From the NCBI GenBank assembly GCA_001600875.1, contig BCLD01000009.1, positions 1-38,211 on the forward strand: DNA of 38,211 nucleotides, read 5' to 3'. Below are positions 20,046-29,131 of this stretch, piece after piece. Below the pieces are notes generated by a model that ran no database searches, had not been told where the DNA came from, and worked only from the letters and a program-made list of their open reading frames with translations. The DNA is from Solicoccozyma terricola. Lineage: Eukaryota; Basidiomycota; Tremellomycetes; Filobasidiales; Piskurozymaceae. Each line of letters begins with the position of its first letter. Position 1 is the stretch's first letter. The translations under genes and the position numbers were made by a program.

Positions 20046-21155
20046 CGACTGTGGACACATAGCATGCATTGATATAAAAGCGCCGGAGAACTTGATGTTT
20101 ACGAACTCCAATGGGCGAGGAGATGTATGTGGGGTTGGAATATCGAGCGAAATCGATTACTGGAATGAAATGCGCCTTGTGGAAGGGGGGAGGGAGGATC
20201 GCCATCAGAAAGTTTCTTGGCCTTGTGAGAGTCGGTTGCCCGACGGCGTGAATCCCAGCGACGTAGATCCCAGTGAACCGTCCTGTGCTTCCACTCAATT
20301 CCCTTCCAACTTCTCTGAAGCCAAGTACTCACCCACTTCCACAGGCTGAACCCCCCCCCCCCCTCGACCTCGGCAAGGTGTCTGCGGCAACGAAACATTG
20401 GGTGAGGGCTCCAATATGATCACACGCAAATACAACCGATTTATAACCGCACATCAGGATGATAAGATGGACTGAAATGGATGGTTGTGAATAGAAGTGG
20501 TTGCCCGAAGACTTGGGCCGGGCACTGTACGAGGATCTCCATGATGCTTTTTTGGTGCAGATGAGAACTGAAAAGGAAACAGGTCCGGGATGTCCTCTCC
20601 GCGATAAGCTGATCAGCGTTTCAATAGTCATGAGTGTGCAAGTCCGGCCGAGTCACAACTAGTTGAGGCTTGGAAAGGCAGGCTGTCCATTTGACCGAAA
20701 ACAAGCCACATTGCCACTGCAGCATTTTCATACTCGGTCTAACGGCCTTCTTTAGAAATCTCGTTGTTTGGCGCGGCGGGTAAGCTTCTGCATAAATCGG
20801 GAGCTATGAAAATCTTGCTTCAGGGAGTGGTGCAGGAACTCGAACCTCCTTTGGTGGCAGCCACCTTTCGAAAGCTTCAAAAACAGAATTCTTGTGCCAT
20901 GAGAAGGCGCCGCCGAGGATTTTTGGCCTGACTCGGGGCACAACAGTGCACGACGGGTGAGGCGTTGAAGCCGAGAAACACAGGTAGGACCCGAGCCGGA
21001 TCGGAATAATATTTACGACAAAGCATCACTGCATCCGAATATCCCGCACCCCTTGGCACAGTACTTAGACCGGTCGTGATAAATGTCCTCGTATTGCGCT
21101 TCCCTACCCGACAAGGGACCCACTATCAAATCAAAACGACCTGCTCAATAGATAG
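20046..21155. other. Intergenic, no gene seen
   Basis: About 1.1 kb without a convincing frame. A run of 13 C lies at 20351-20363. The left part should be the 3' untranslated region of the glycosyltransferase and the right part the promoter of the secreted hydrolase. The hydrolase leader ends AATAGATAG-ATG; no TATA box was found at a normal distance. Confidence 0.5.
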
Positions 21156-22718
21156 ATGACCGGCCAAATAATCACCCTACTCCTTCTTGCCTGGGTAGCC
21201 AGTGCCAACAACTATATCAACGCTGGAAACCTACAACTCGCCCTCAACTCCACCTCGACTCTCGCTCAACAAGCCGTTGATGCAAACGATGTTCCCGGCC
21301 TCGCCATTGCAGTCGTCTACAACAACACAGTGATCTATTCGACGGGCTTGGGTGTCAAGCTGGAGGGTACGAACACTACCGTTACCGCCGAAACCGTATT
21401 CCAGATTGCATCCCTGTCCAAGCCGGTATCATCTACCATCGTCGCTGGTGTGGTATCGAAGGGCGGAATCGCGTGGAATAGCCCCGTCAACTCGCCAACC
21501 ACTATCGCAGAGTACTCGGACTCGTGGATATCGGACAAGCTGATGCTGTCGGATACGTTCTCTCATCGAAGTGGACTATACGGTTTAACCGGGGATGATT
21601 TGGAAGGTATCAACTACAACCGAAGTACAATCCTCTCCAGGGTGAAATACATGGCCCCAATTGGGCCCTTCCGAGTTACCTACGCTTACAGCAATTATGG
21701 TCTGACACTGGGTGCGGAAGCTGCTGCGGCCTCGACGGGAAAGGCTTGGGAAGATGTCACACAGGAGTACCTTTACGGGCCGCTCAATATGGGATCAACC
21801 AGTTCGCGCTATTCCGACTTTATACAGGAAACAAACCGAGCAGCGCTTCATGTACCGGATGGGAATGGCGGTTGGACACCTTCAGCTGCTCGTAATCCTG
21901 ACCCACAATCTCCGGCAGGAGGTATAACATCCAACGTGATTGACCTTGCAAAATGGCTGCAGTTACATCTTCGATCAGGAAAACTTCCCTCTTCCGATAC
22001 TCAGCTTATCAGTGAAACCGCTCTCAACGAGACCCGCTATCCCCAAGTTGTTCGTGGACCACATCCTTTAACGGGGATGACCGGTTTTTACGGTCTCGGG
22101 TGGAATATCGACTACGAGGACGGTCGGACTTGGCACGCCCACGCAGGCGCATTCTCTCAAGGGACTCGTTCACTCGTCAAGATGAATGTGGCTGACGGGA
22201 TTGGCATTGTGATACTGTCAAACTGCTTCCCGACTGGTCGGCCGGAGGGAATCGCTGACAACTTTTTCGATATTGTATATTATGGCAAAGCGAGGCGCGA
22301 CTACGTGACCATCTGGGACGACCTTTACGCTCAGCTGGCGTCATCACTCGACGGCGGACAGTCTCCATTCACTGGGAGTCCTCCCGCCAACGCGACCTCT
22401 GCTCTCCCTCTCGCCTCCTATACCGGACGGTATACAAACGATTATGTTGGTGTTGCTGAAATCGGCGGATCCTCGACTGACAGCCTCGTCCTGACATTCC
22501 CCGGTCAGTCGAACGCGAGCCTTGCCTTGAGCCATTGGGATCGAGATACGTTTTTCATTGAATCGCAAAAGGCCTTCTCGTCCTCTGGTGTCTCGTTCTC
22601 GATTGGACCAGACGGGGTAGCAGCGAGTATCACGATCGCGCAGCTGGATGGGAATCAGGGTGGTACGCTGGTCAGGAGTCAGGGTAGGTCGCCGATCGAA
22701 CCGAGCGATCAAGAGTAG
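21156..22718 (+). CDS. Secreted serine beta-lactamase-like hydrolase
   Basis: A single exon of 520 aa. An N-terminal signal peptide (hydrophobic core LLLLAW, likely cleavage after VASA, about residue 17) implies secretion. The catalytic serine motif SxxK is SLSK (Ser86-Lys89), the second motif YxN is YSN (Tyr178-Asn180), and the third is HAG (in WHAHAGAF) in place of KTG. SHRSGL and a two-domain layout are typical of class C beta-lactamase/penicillin-binding-protein-like esterases. Residues from about 400 form the C-terminal beta-rich DUF3471-like domain (ASYTGRYTNDYVG...VLTFPG). Many N-glycosylation sequons (NST, NNT, NTT, NAT) fit secretion. Fungal members include esterases and D-aminopeptidase-like enzymes; the substrate cannot be read from sequence and antibiotic resistance should not be assumed. 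Confidence 0.88.
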   Translation: MTGQIITLLLLAWVASANNYINAGNLQLALNSTSTLAQQAVDANDVPGLAIAVVYNNTVIYSTGLGVKLEGTNTTVTAETVFQIASLSKPVSSTIVAGVVSKGGIAWNSPVNSPTTIAEYSDSWISDKLMLSDTFSHRSGLYGLTGDDLEGINYNRSTILSRVKYMAPIGPFRVTYAYSNYGLTLGAEAAAASTGKAWEDVTQEYLYGPLNMGSTSSRYSDFIQETNRAALHVPDGNGGWTPSAARNPDPQSPAGGITSNVIDLAKWLQLHLRSGKLPSSDTQLISETALNETRYPQVVRGPHPLTGMTGFYGLGWNIDYEDGRTWHAHAGAFSQGTRSLVKMNVADGIGIVILSNCFPTGRPEGIADNFFDIVYYGKARRDYVTIWDDLYAQLASSLDGGQSPFTGSPPANATSALPLASYTGRYTNDYVGVAEIGGSSTDSLVLTFPGQSNASLALSHWDRDTFFIESQKAFSSSGVSFSIGPDGVAASITIAQLDGNQGGTLVRSQGRSPIEPSDQE

Positions 22719-23035
22719 CGCAGTCCGTCGGTGGGGAGTGTCAGTAGTCCTGGACATTACTTGTACAACTTTCTTCCATGCCTCATCATGACCAGCTCAG
22801 CGTCTACAGCAAGCAAAGGTCTTCGGTAGCTCGCATCTACCCGCCCGATGGCTTACATTCCTGTACTACCTATGCGCCGCTTCGGCAGTGCTACCTGCAC
22901 CTGCACCTGCACCTGCGTCTGCATCTGCAGCCTATTCCCGAGCACCACGTGGTATCCGAGATCTTGAACTCGCCCCGGTTCGCAGCTTCTTCAGCTCCAT
23001 ATCAGGAGCTCCCCTAGCAACATAGCTCAGAAAAA
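22719..23035. other. Short intergenic region with CACCTG repeats
   Basis: About 320 bp between two plus-strand genes. At 22896-22925 a CTGCAC/CACCTG hexamer is repeated about five times with decay. A CACGTG E-box lies at about 22944. This is the likely promoter of the HPP gene; no TATA box is obvious. Confidence 0.5.
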
Positions 23036-24301
23036 ATGAATGAAATATCCCCCCCACCGCACGCCCGCCAGCAGCCACAAGCACGATTCACCTTCTCTGA
23101 TCGCTCACTATCTCGCATCAGCTCATCTCCGAGCCCGAGCTGGACTGAACACGGGGTCACCACAAACTCCCGCAGCGACTCGCGCACACGCCTCCGATCA
23201 ACCGAGACGTCATTCTCACCACTACGGCGTCGACAGTCCTCAATCGCAAGAAAATCTACCGAGGACTCACTATCCTCGCAAGACATCCGCACCCGTCTTC
23301 CCGTCTGTTTGCAACGTTTCTCTGGTTACAGAGACCCAACCCTTCAGCCTCCATACGATCCACTCCCGTTTCCTCCTTTCTCCTGGCTAAATCACCTACC
23401 TCTCAAGTACGAAACATGGCTTCTTTCGACGATCGGATCTTTCATCAGCATCGCCCTCATAGAAGTTGTCCTGTCGGCCGCCTTTCCAGATCACAACACA
23501 ATCCTCATCGTGGCATCATTTGGTGCGAGTGCTGTACTGTGCTTCGCCACCACAGAGTCTCCCCTTGCCCAGCCCAGACATCTCCTGGGTGGGCAAATAC
23601 TGAGCGCGGTGCTTGGTGTTGGCATTAACCGCCTATTCAGATTGTCTCCGAATTATCATTTACACGACGTGATCTGGCCAGGTGATCTTAACCAACTTGT
23701 TTGGGTCAGTGGCGCATTGTCGATGAGCCTATCGCTCCTTCTCATGCAGGTGACTGGGACTACTCATCCACCGTGAGCATGACTCCGGTTGGTACATTCA
23801 TCCCTTGGGATCCACTGTTTGACCTGATCTCTCTTCTCCCTTCCAGCGGAGGGGCAACAGCCTTGATTGCAGCTGTCCAACCCGCCGCCGTCGAGATGTC
23901 GTGGCGACTGGTATATGTCGTCGTCATTTCATCGCTTTTGATGTTGGTCTGGGCGTTGATCATCAACGTAAGTCCTGTCCCTCTGACACAATGACTAAGC
24001 TCCTCAACCTAGGCTCGGGCTTTTCTTCATACGACAGAACGTTGGAAGACGACGTTACCCGTCATATTGGCTCTCGGGCAAGGAATTGTTTGTCCGGGAT
24101 CGTCGCGGGGACTTTATCGGAGAGTCACTTGATGAAGCTGAAATGAAAGCTGAAGAGGGAAGAAGTAGAGCGTTTGAGTTGGGAATATTGCGCGAAGAAC
24201 AGGATACTGAAACGAATCCACTGGATAATGAAAATCGAGGCAGTCCGATGCAACTGTCGAAGGAGATGTCGCGGGGACGCAGGTTCGAAAGGCAGTATTG
24301 A
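23036..24301 (+). CDS. HPP-family integral membrane protein
   Basis: Three exons (23036-23772, 23847-23967, 24038-24301; introns 74 and 70 nt) encode 373 aa. The first roughly 115 residues are Ser/Arg-rich and cytosolic. Membrane segments follow (WLLSTIGSFISIALIEVVLSA, TILIVASFGASAVLCFA, GGQILSAVLGVGI, LVWVSGALSMSLSLLLM, then LVYVVVISSLLMLVWALII). The defining HPP signature is split by the first intron and reads TGTTHPPGGATALIAA. The protein then reads NNVGRRRYPSYW and ends in a charged cytosolic tail. HPP proteins are small four- to five-TM carriers; chloroplast and cyanobacterial members transport nitrite, while fungal members are uncharacterised. The gene converges with the MFS gene, 118 bp apart. 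Confidence 0.9.
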
Positions 24302-24419
24302 ATCGGATGATCCCATCTTGTATCGCTGTCTGAATATCCCTGGCAGCCACAGCGTAGACAATGGTTTGGTTGGGATACAAGTGACCAGCTGGGATGATCC
24401 CTACGGAAATGGTTTGGAA

Positions 24420-26457
24420 CTAGTACATGGCAGCAACTTGGCTCTTGTCTGCCGATTCTCGCCCCCTTTTCAAATCGTACATCAAAGCCACGCCGCTGAT
24501 CACAATCGACCCCACTATCCACCCAAACACTGCCCAATATCCTCGAGCATACCCTGACCAGTCCAACTCCGGTCCTCTGTCATGACTCAAGCACGCAGCC
24601 TGCATCGCGAGTCCAACAGCATTGCCTAACTGTATAACCACAGACATCAGGCCACCGGCCACCCCTGCTCGTTCCGGCTTGACCGATGTGATGACAAAGA
24701 CGTTGATTGCAAGGAAGGTGTATTGACAGGCCGCTGAGCCGAGGAGAAAACCCGGTACCACAAACGTCCAATAGTACGGTCCCGCACCGCCTTGTCCAAA
24801 GGTGTACAACAAGACACTGGCTGCCGCGATGGAGATTGTGCCAAATATTGGCCATCGTCTCCAGGTCAGCAGCTTTGGCTTCAGCTGAATGACAATGGAT
24901 ATCACGAATGCCGCCAGACCGATAGGGAGTAGCCTCACCGCAGAGTTGATGGCTGATCTGCCGAGCGCTTCTTGCCAATAGGTAGGAAATCCGTATGACG
25001 TTGTTGCCCAGAACATGAAAGGGGATAAGCTGATTAGCGACAAATTACAGGTCAGCCTCGGCGGGTCATAAATTCCGAAAAGAACCGCTTACTTGAGAAA
25101 GACAAGAGGCTTGACGGTCGGTGTGTTCCAGATGATGGCAGGCAGCATGGCATTCTTCTCGTTTCTTGCTTTGGCCTCCCATACAAAGAACGTCACGAAA
25201 CAAACTCCCGAGACCGGTAGAGCGACGTAGAAACGAGCGTCATTCCAGCCGTATTCGGGACCAGACGTGAGAGCAAGGACCAACAGGATGACAGCGGCGA
25301 CTGAAAGCAACAGACCGATCAAATCCATGCGTAGGAGAATCTCTTTCGCGCCGATGTCGTCAACGATCCTGTGTTTTGGGACGACCAGGACAGCAGCAAC
25401 TGTCGCTAAGACAGCCATCATCGATATCATCCGGAAGAGCCACCGCCATGACGCTTGCTCGAAAAGACCGCCTGTAATTTAAAATCAATTTTGTCAAGAT
25501 TCACCCACGAACGCACGTCACTAGTTGCTTCGACTCACCGATTACGACTCCGAGAGAAAAAGAAACGGACCCGACCAGCCCAAGAATGGAGATAGCCCGA
25601 TTCCTTTGCTTGCCTTCAGGAAATGTCCTGACGGTGATGTTGCTGCGAAGGACAGGTTCGTTAATCGCCGACCTTGAGTTGTCCAATGCGACTTCGGACT
25701 CACTAGGAGCTAGGTATCGTCATTGCAGCGGCTACGCCTTGCAGGGCGCGCAGAACGAGGAAGAGGATGGAGTTGCTGACTGCGTTACAGACAGACACCT
25801 TGAGTCAGTCTCTGCCATTTGTAAGCCAAGTTCTCCGCTGTATCGACCTACGGAATGACAAGACAAGATTCAGCACCGCGATCGCACTGATGCCAATGAT
25901 GAACACCCATCCAGCCGACCATAAATCCGCCAAACGTCCCGCCGACAGCAGGAACCTGAGAGAAGGAACAGTTGGGTGGTTGTCAGCATTTTTGTCTACA
26001 TCAGCATTGTCGATGGGATAGTGGTCGCGGAAGAGGCAGGACTTTTGAAACAAGAAACGACTCCTCGCTTCGGTAATCGTGATACTTACGATGCGAACGT
26101 GATAGCATATGCCGTAAGACTGTACGTAGAAAACCGTGGAGATCAGAGTGTTGCGCGGGGAGATCCAATCGCACGGCCACACGTTCGGATCGGCACTTAC
26201 ATCCACGAGATGGCTGCGCCTGCGAGACTTAAATCTCGAGCGGTATCCGACACGACAACGAACAGTGCAGACCCGCTGACCACATCTATCAGCATGGCAA
26301 GGTTCAGAGTGAGTAGAATGAGCCATTGTTTCCACACCGGTGGGTATGTCTCCTCCTCCCTGTCCCTTGCGGTGGGGGGGTACGAAAGGTCTTCAAGCTC
26401 TGCTTGCTGTTCTGGTAGGCCCAATGATTTGCTGGAATCTTGGCTTGGAGTGTTCAT
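24420..26457 (-). CDS. MFS transporter, DHA2-like 14-TM type
   Basis: Seven exons (26457-26201, 26119-26090, 25955-25852, 25779-25704, 25642-25539, 25471-25093, 25029-24420) separated by introns of 81, 134, 72, 61, 67 and 63 nt encode 519 aa. Exon 2 is only 30 nt. The ATG at 26457 is the first ATG in the frame. Features: a hydrophilic N-terminus of about 40 residues, a first helix WLILLTLNLAMLIDVV, SWILTAYAITFASF (helix 2), the motif LRALQGVAAAMTIPSSYNI, ILGLVGSVSFSLGVVIGG (antiporter motif region), RWLFRM, and paired helices to the C-terminus (GYWAVFGWIVGSIVISGVALMYDL). This is the architecture of drug:H+ antiporter 2 family members such as ATR1-type permeases, which export drugs or move amines, siderophores or borate. 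The substrate is unknown. It lies downstream of the flavohaemoglobin gene on the same strand. Confidence 0.88.
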
Positions 26458-26956
26458 GGTGGAGAATGAACAGTTGCTCCAGCGGTGCGAAATCCCAGTG
26501 TCTTGATCGGGCCCACCATCATCGGGAAGCAATCTTTAGATCGTCCATGCTGATAATCCCAAACACTGAGGTGGCCAATTCTCTTCCCGGAGTTACTCCG
26601 CTTGTTGCGCCGTCTGGGGAAGAGCCGGTGGTGAAGCTGGACAGACTAGGGCGTGGAGGCCTCCACCATCACCTTCTCCGTCACCTGCCATGCCACATTC
26701 ACCTCCACCTCTTCCAGCGCCGCATAGAAGAAGGAAACCCTGTCGCGACAGTTCTGACAGATCTGCAGGAACCTGATGGATCTATGAATAGGACGATCGA
26801 CATGATGGGACCCGGCACAATCATCAGCCTTAGACATGGCAAACGACCTCATGTAGAGGACGTGTTGGAGCGAGGGGAGATAGACCGGGAGCGGAAGGAG
26901 GGTTGTGTGCATACGGAAAACATGTTACAAACGATAACAACCAATGTATACAGTCT
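26458..26956. other. Intergenic between flavohaemoglobin and MFS genes
   Basis: About 500 bp covering the 3' flank of the flavohaemoglobin gene and the upstream region of the MFS gene, both on the minus strand. Frames on either strand are low-complexity (His/Pro-rich) and have no domain. A GATAA motif at about 26933 is the only familiar regulatory word and is weak evidence. Confidence 0.5.
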
Positions 26957-28195
26957 CTATGCCTTCACGGTCATACCAGTCCCGAACAGCTCCGCATGCA
27001 TCCTATCCTCCGACACCCCAAGCTCCTTCAGACCCCTCTGCACATCCGTGATAAAACTCGTCGGTCCACAAACGTAGTACCGTGATCGCCTGTCGTGGAG
27101 GAAAAGGTCGCGCTTTCCATCGAGCTTCTCGAACGCAACCCGACCGATTTGATGAAAGTCCACTCCGGCGACGTCCTCGTGGGCTGGGTTTGAGACGAAT
27201 AGGACGGTGTTCAGGTTGTCGTGTTTTGCGTCCAGACTCTTGATGTGTTCGGTGAATGCCCTCGCCGAGGTCGTCCTTGCGCCGTAGACCCACGAAATCT
27301 TGCGATCTGATTCCACGGATGCGTTCAGCATCGACATGAGACAGGTGAGGCCAACACCAGCGGAAAGCAGGACAATCGGCGCATCACCTGCCGCCTTCTC
27401 GAGGACAAACTCGCCAAACGGATGTGAAACGGAGAGCACATCACCGACCCTCCTCTCCTCGTGAAGGATGTTGGAGATGTAACCCGGGTGAGCGGTGGAT
27501 TTCTTGTCGGCCATGTTGAGACCCGACTCTCTTTTGACACTGATACGGTAATACTCCTTGTTCGGTGCCTCACTCAAGGAGTACTGCCTTGCCTGATCGT
27601 GGCCCAGTAGCGGTACGTGGGTCATCACCGAGATGTACTGGCCTGGAAGGAAGGCTGGCAATGGCTTGCCGTCGACGGGAACGAGGTAGAATGAGGTGAT
27701 GACGTCGCTCTCCTTGACCTTCCGGTCGATGCGCATGTCTCTCCAATCGGTCCATCCGTCGGCACTTTGCATCAACTGGTCTTCACGTCCGATCAAGATC
27801 TTGGCAAGCTGCCAGTAAGCCGCAGCCCAAGCGTCGTGGATGTCGTCCGTCAAAGCATCGCCGAGCACCTGTTTCATAGCCTCGAGGAGGTACTTGCCGA
27901 CAATGTCGTACTGCTCTGGTCGGATGTACAGTGACGCATGTTTCTGGCAGATGAGCTCGACGGCTGGTGCCAACGCACCGAGGTCGTCGATGTGGGTCGC
28001 GTAGGCGTATAGAGCGGTGGCAAGGGCGATTGGCTGATGCTCGTTCTTCTGGTTGGGAATGTTAAACACATTTTTCAACTCCTCATGCTCATGCAGCATG
28101 TTGTCGTAGAACTTGACGGTGATTGTTTTGCCATGCTCGAGGAGAATCGGCGCCGTGGCCTTGATGATCTGAATTTGTTCGCGGGTGAGGGACAT
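26957..28195 (-). CDS. Flavohaemoglobin, nitric oxide dioxygenase
   Basis: A single exon of 412 aa, the usual length for the family. It oxidises NO to nitrate with O2 and NAD(P)H and is the main fungal defence against nitrosative stress. The globin domain (1 to about 150) has Tyr30 (B10, in VKFYDNM), Gln54 (E7, in NEHQPIALA) and the proximal His86 (F8, in CQKHASLY). The FAD domain (about 155-260) contains FLPGQYISV and the FAD-binding RQYSLS. The NAD domain has GVGLTCLMS and CGPTSFI near the C-terminus. No targeting sequence is present, so it is probably cytosolic. The start is followed by SLTREQIQIIKATAP, a classic flavohaemoglobin beginning. A TATA box lies 66-71 bp upstream. Family assignment is near certain; the symbol follows fungal usage. 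Confidence 0.96.
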   Translation of the reverse strand: MSLTREQIQIIKATAPILLEHGKTITVKFYDNMLHEHEELKNVFNIPNQKNEHQPIALATALYAYATHIDDLGALAPAVELICQKHASLYIRPEQYDIVGKYLLEAMKQVLGDALTDDIHDAWAAAYWQLAKILIGREDQLMQSADGWTDWRDMRIDRKVKESDVITSFYLVPVDGKPLPAFLPGQYISVMTHVPLLGHDQARQYSLSEAPNKEYYRISVKRESGLNMADKKSTAHPGYISNILHEERRVGDVLSVSHPFGEFVLEKAAGDAPIVLLSAGVGLTCLMSMLNASVESDRKISWVYGARTTSARAFTEHIKSLDAKHDNLNTVLFVSNPAHEDVAGVDFHQIGRVAFEKLDGKRDLFLHDRRSRYYVCGPTSFITDVQRGLKELGVSEDRMHAELFGTGMTVKA

Positions 28196-29131
28196 GGTGA
28201 TGGTTGTGAATTGGTTGGAGAAGACATCTTGGCTACTGATGAACCTTTGACTGCCCTCCCTTTATAATGCGTCCTATGGAAGCTCGTAGCGGTTCGGGGA
28301 TGGGACCGGAGGTCCTCGTGGTTGGCTGTTACCAAGCCAAAAANAAAGAAAAAAAAAAAAAAAAAAGCAACCAACCAGAAATAGGCGATCTGCTCATTTG
28401 CATGTGACAGTCTCAGCCCGTTCATTCCCCGTCGCCACCACGGCAGCTACAGCGACTGCGACGACGCCCGACAACCTCCGTCCCTTCCGCCACCACAACT
28501 TCGAAGGCGGCGACCATGGGGAATCAACTTTCCCCCCCGTTGTTTTTTTCGATTCAACGGGAGACGCCGTAGAGGCCTCCGAGCGGCGGCGGGATGGGAA
28601 CTGGTCGGTAAGGGGCGGAGGATGATGTCGTCGTCCCGGTCGGGGCGAGGTAATCCAACTGACGATATCACGTCGCAATCCAACTCATTTCACCAACCTG
28701 TACCGGCCGAGGTCCTCGGGGTCCTCATCTGCCAGGTACGCTGCCTATCCTCGTCAACACTGTCACGCGGGGCGCTCGGGATCCTTGAGTGAGGCAGTCA
28801 TGCGCGTAGATTCCGGTTGCCAGCACGGCAGTCTCATTCTCGTTCTTCCCAGTAACCAAGTACTCAGTCACGACGAGCTCACTTTCAAAGGCAGTGACGC
28901 AACAGACAACAATGTGAACTAGAGGCAGTGGAATTCAGTGGAATCATACGATAACATAAAATAAAAATGGGCCAGACAATATCCACCTAACGGCAAACGA
29001 CATAATCTGCCATGCTACAAATGCAAAACTTCTGGACTATAGAGTCCTCAAACAACTTTGAATGACGCCCCACGATGCCGCACCACACCCCACCACGCCC
29101 CACCAACGCCCCCAACGGCCCAACATTCACC
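28196..29131. other. Intergenic, flavohaemoglobin promoter and POT 3' flank
   Basis: About 940 bp without a supported gene. An A-rich homopolymer (28339-28366) is interrupted by the only ambiguous base of the window, N at 28344, and by one G. Frames around 28394-28683 are GC-rich shadow frames. The right end is the 3' flank of the transporter gene that stops at 29132; a GATAA occurs at about 28949. Confidence 0.5.
28261..28266 (-). promoter_or_regulatory. TATA box of the flavohaemoglobin gene
   Basis: CATTATAAAGGG on the minus strand places TATAAA 66-71 bp upstream of the flavohaemoglobin ATG at 28195, a normal distance for a fungal TATA promoter and consistent with an inducible gene. Confidence 0.6.

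Noticed and set aside
20820..20860. tRNA-like B-box GGTTCGAGTTC on the minus strand
   Set aside because: The flanking bases do not form a T-arm stem and no cloverleaf could be drawn.
22178..22757. Antisense frames over the beta-lactamase-like gene
   Set aside because: They are Arg/Ser-rich shadows of a clear coding frame.
26340..27077. Plus-strand 245-codon frame over the MFS start and flavohaemoglobin end
   Set aside because: It is antisense to two well-supported genes, has a biased composition and shows no domain.
28394..28683. Overlapping ORFs on both strands in the flavohaemoglobin upstream region
   Set aside because: They are GC-rich with no motif, and both strands are equally open, which is typical of chance frames.
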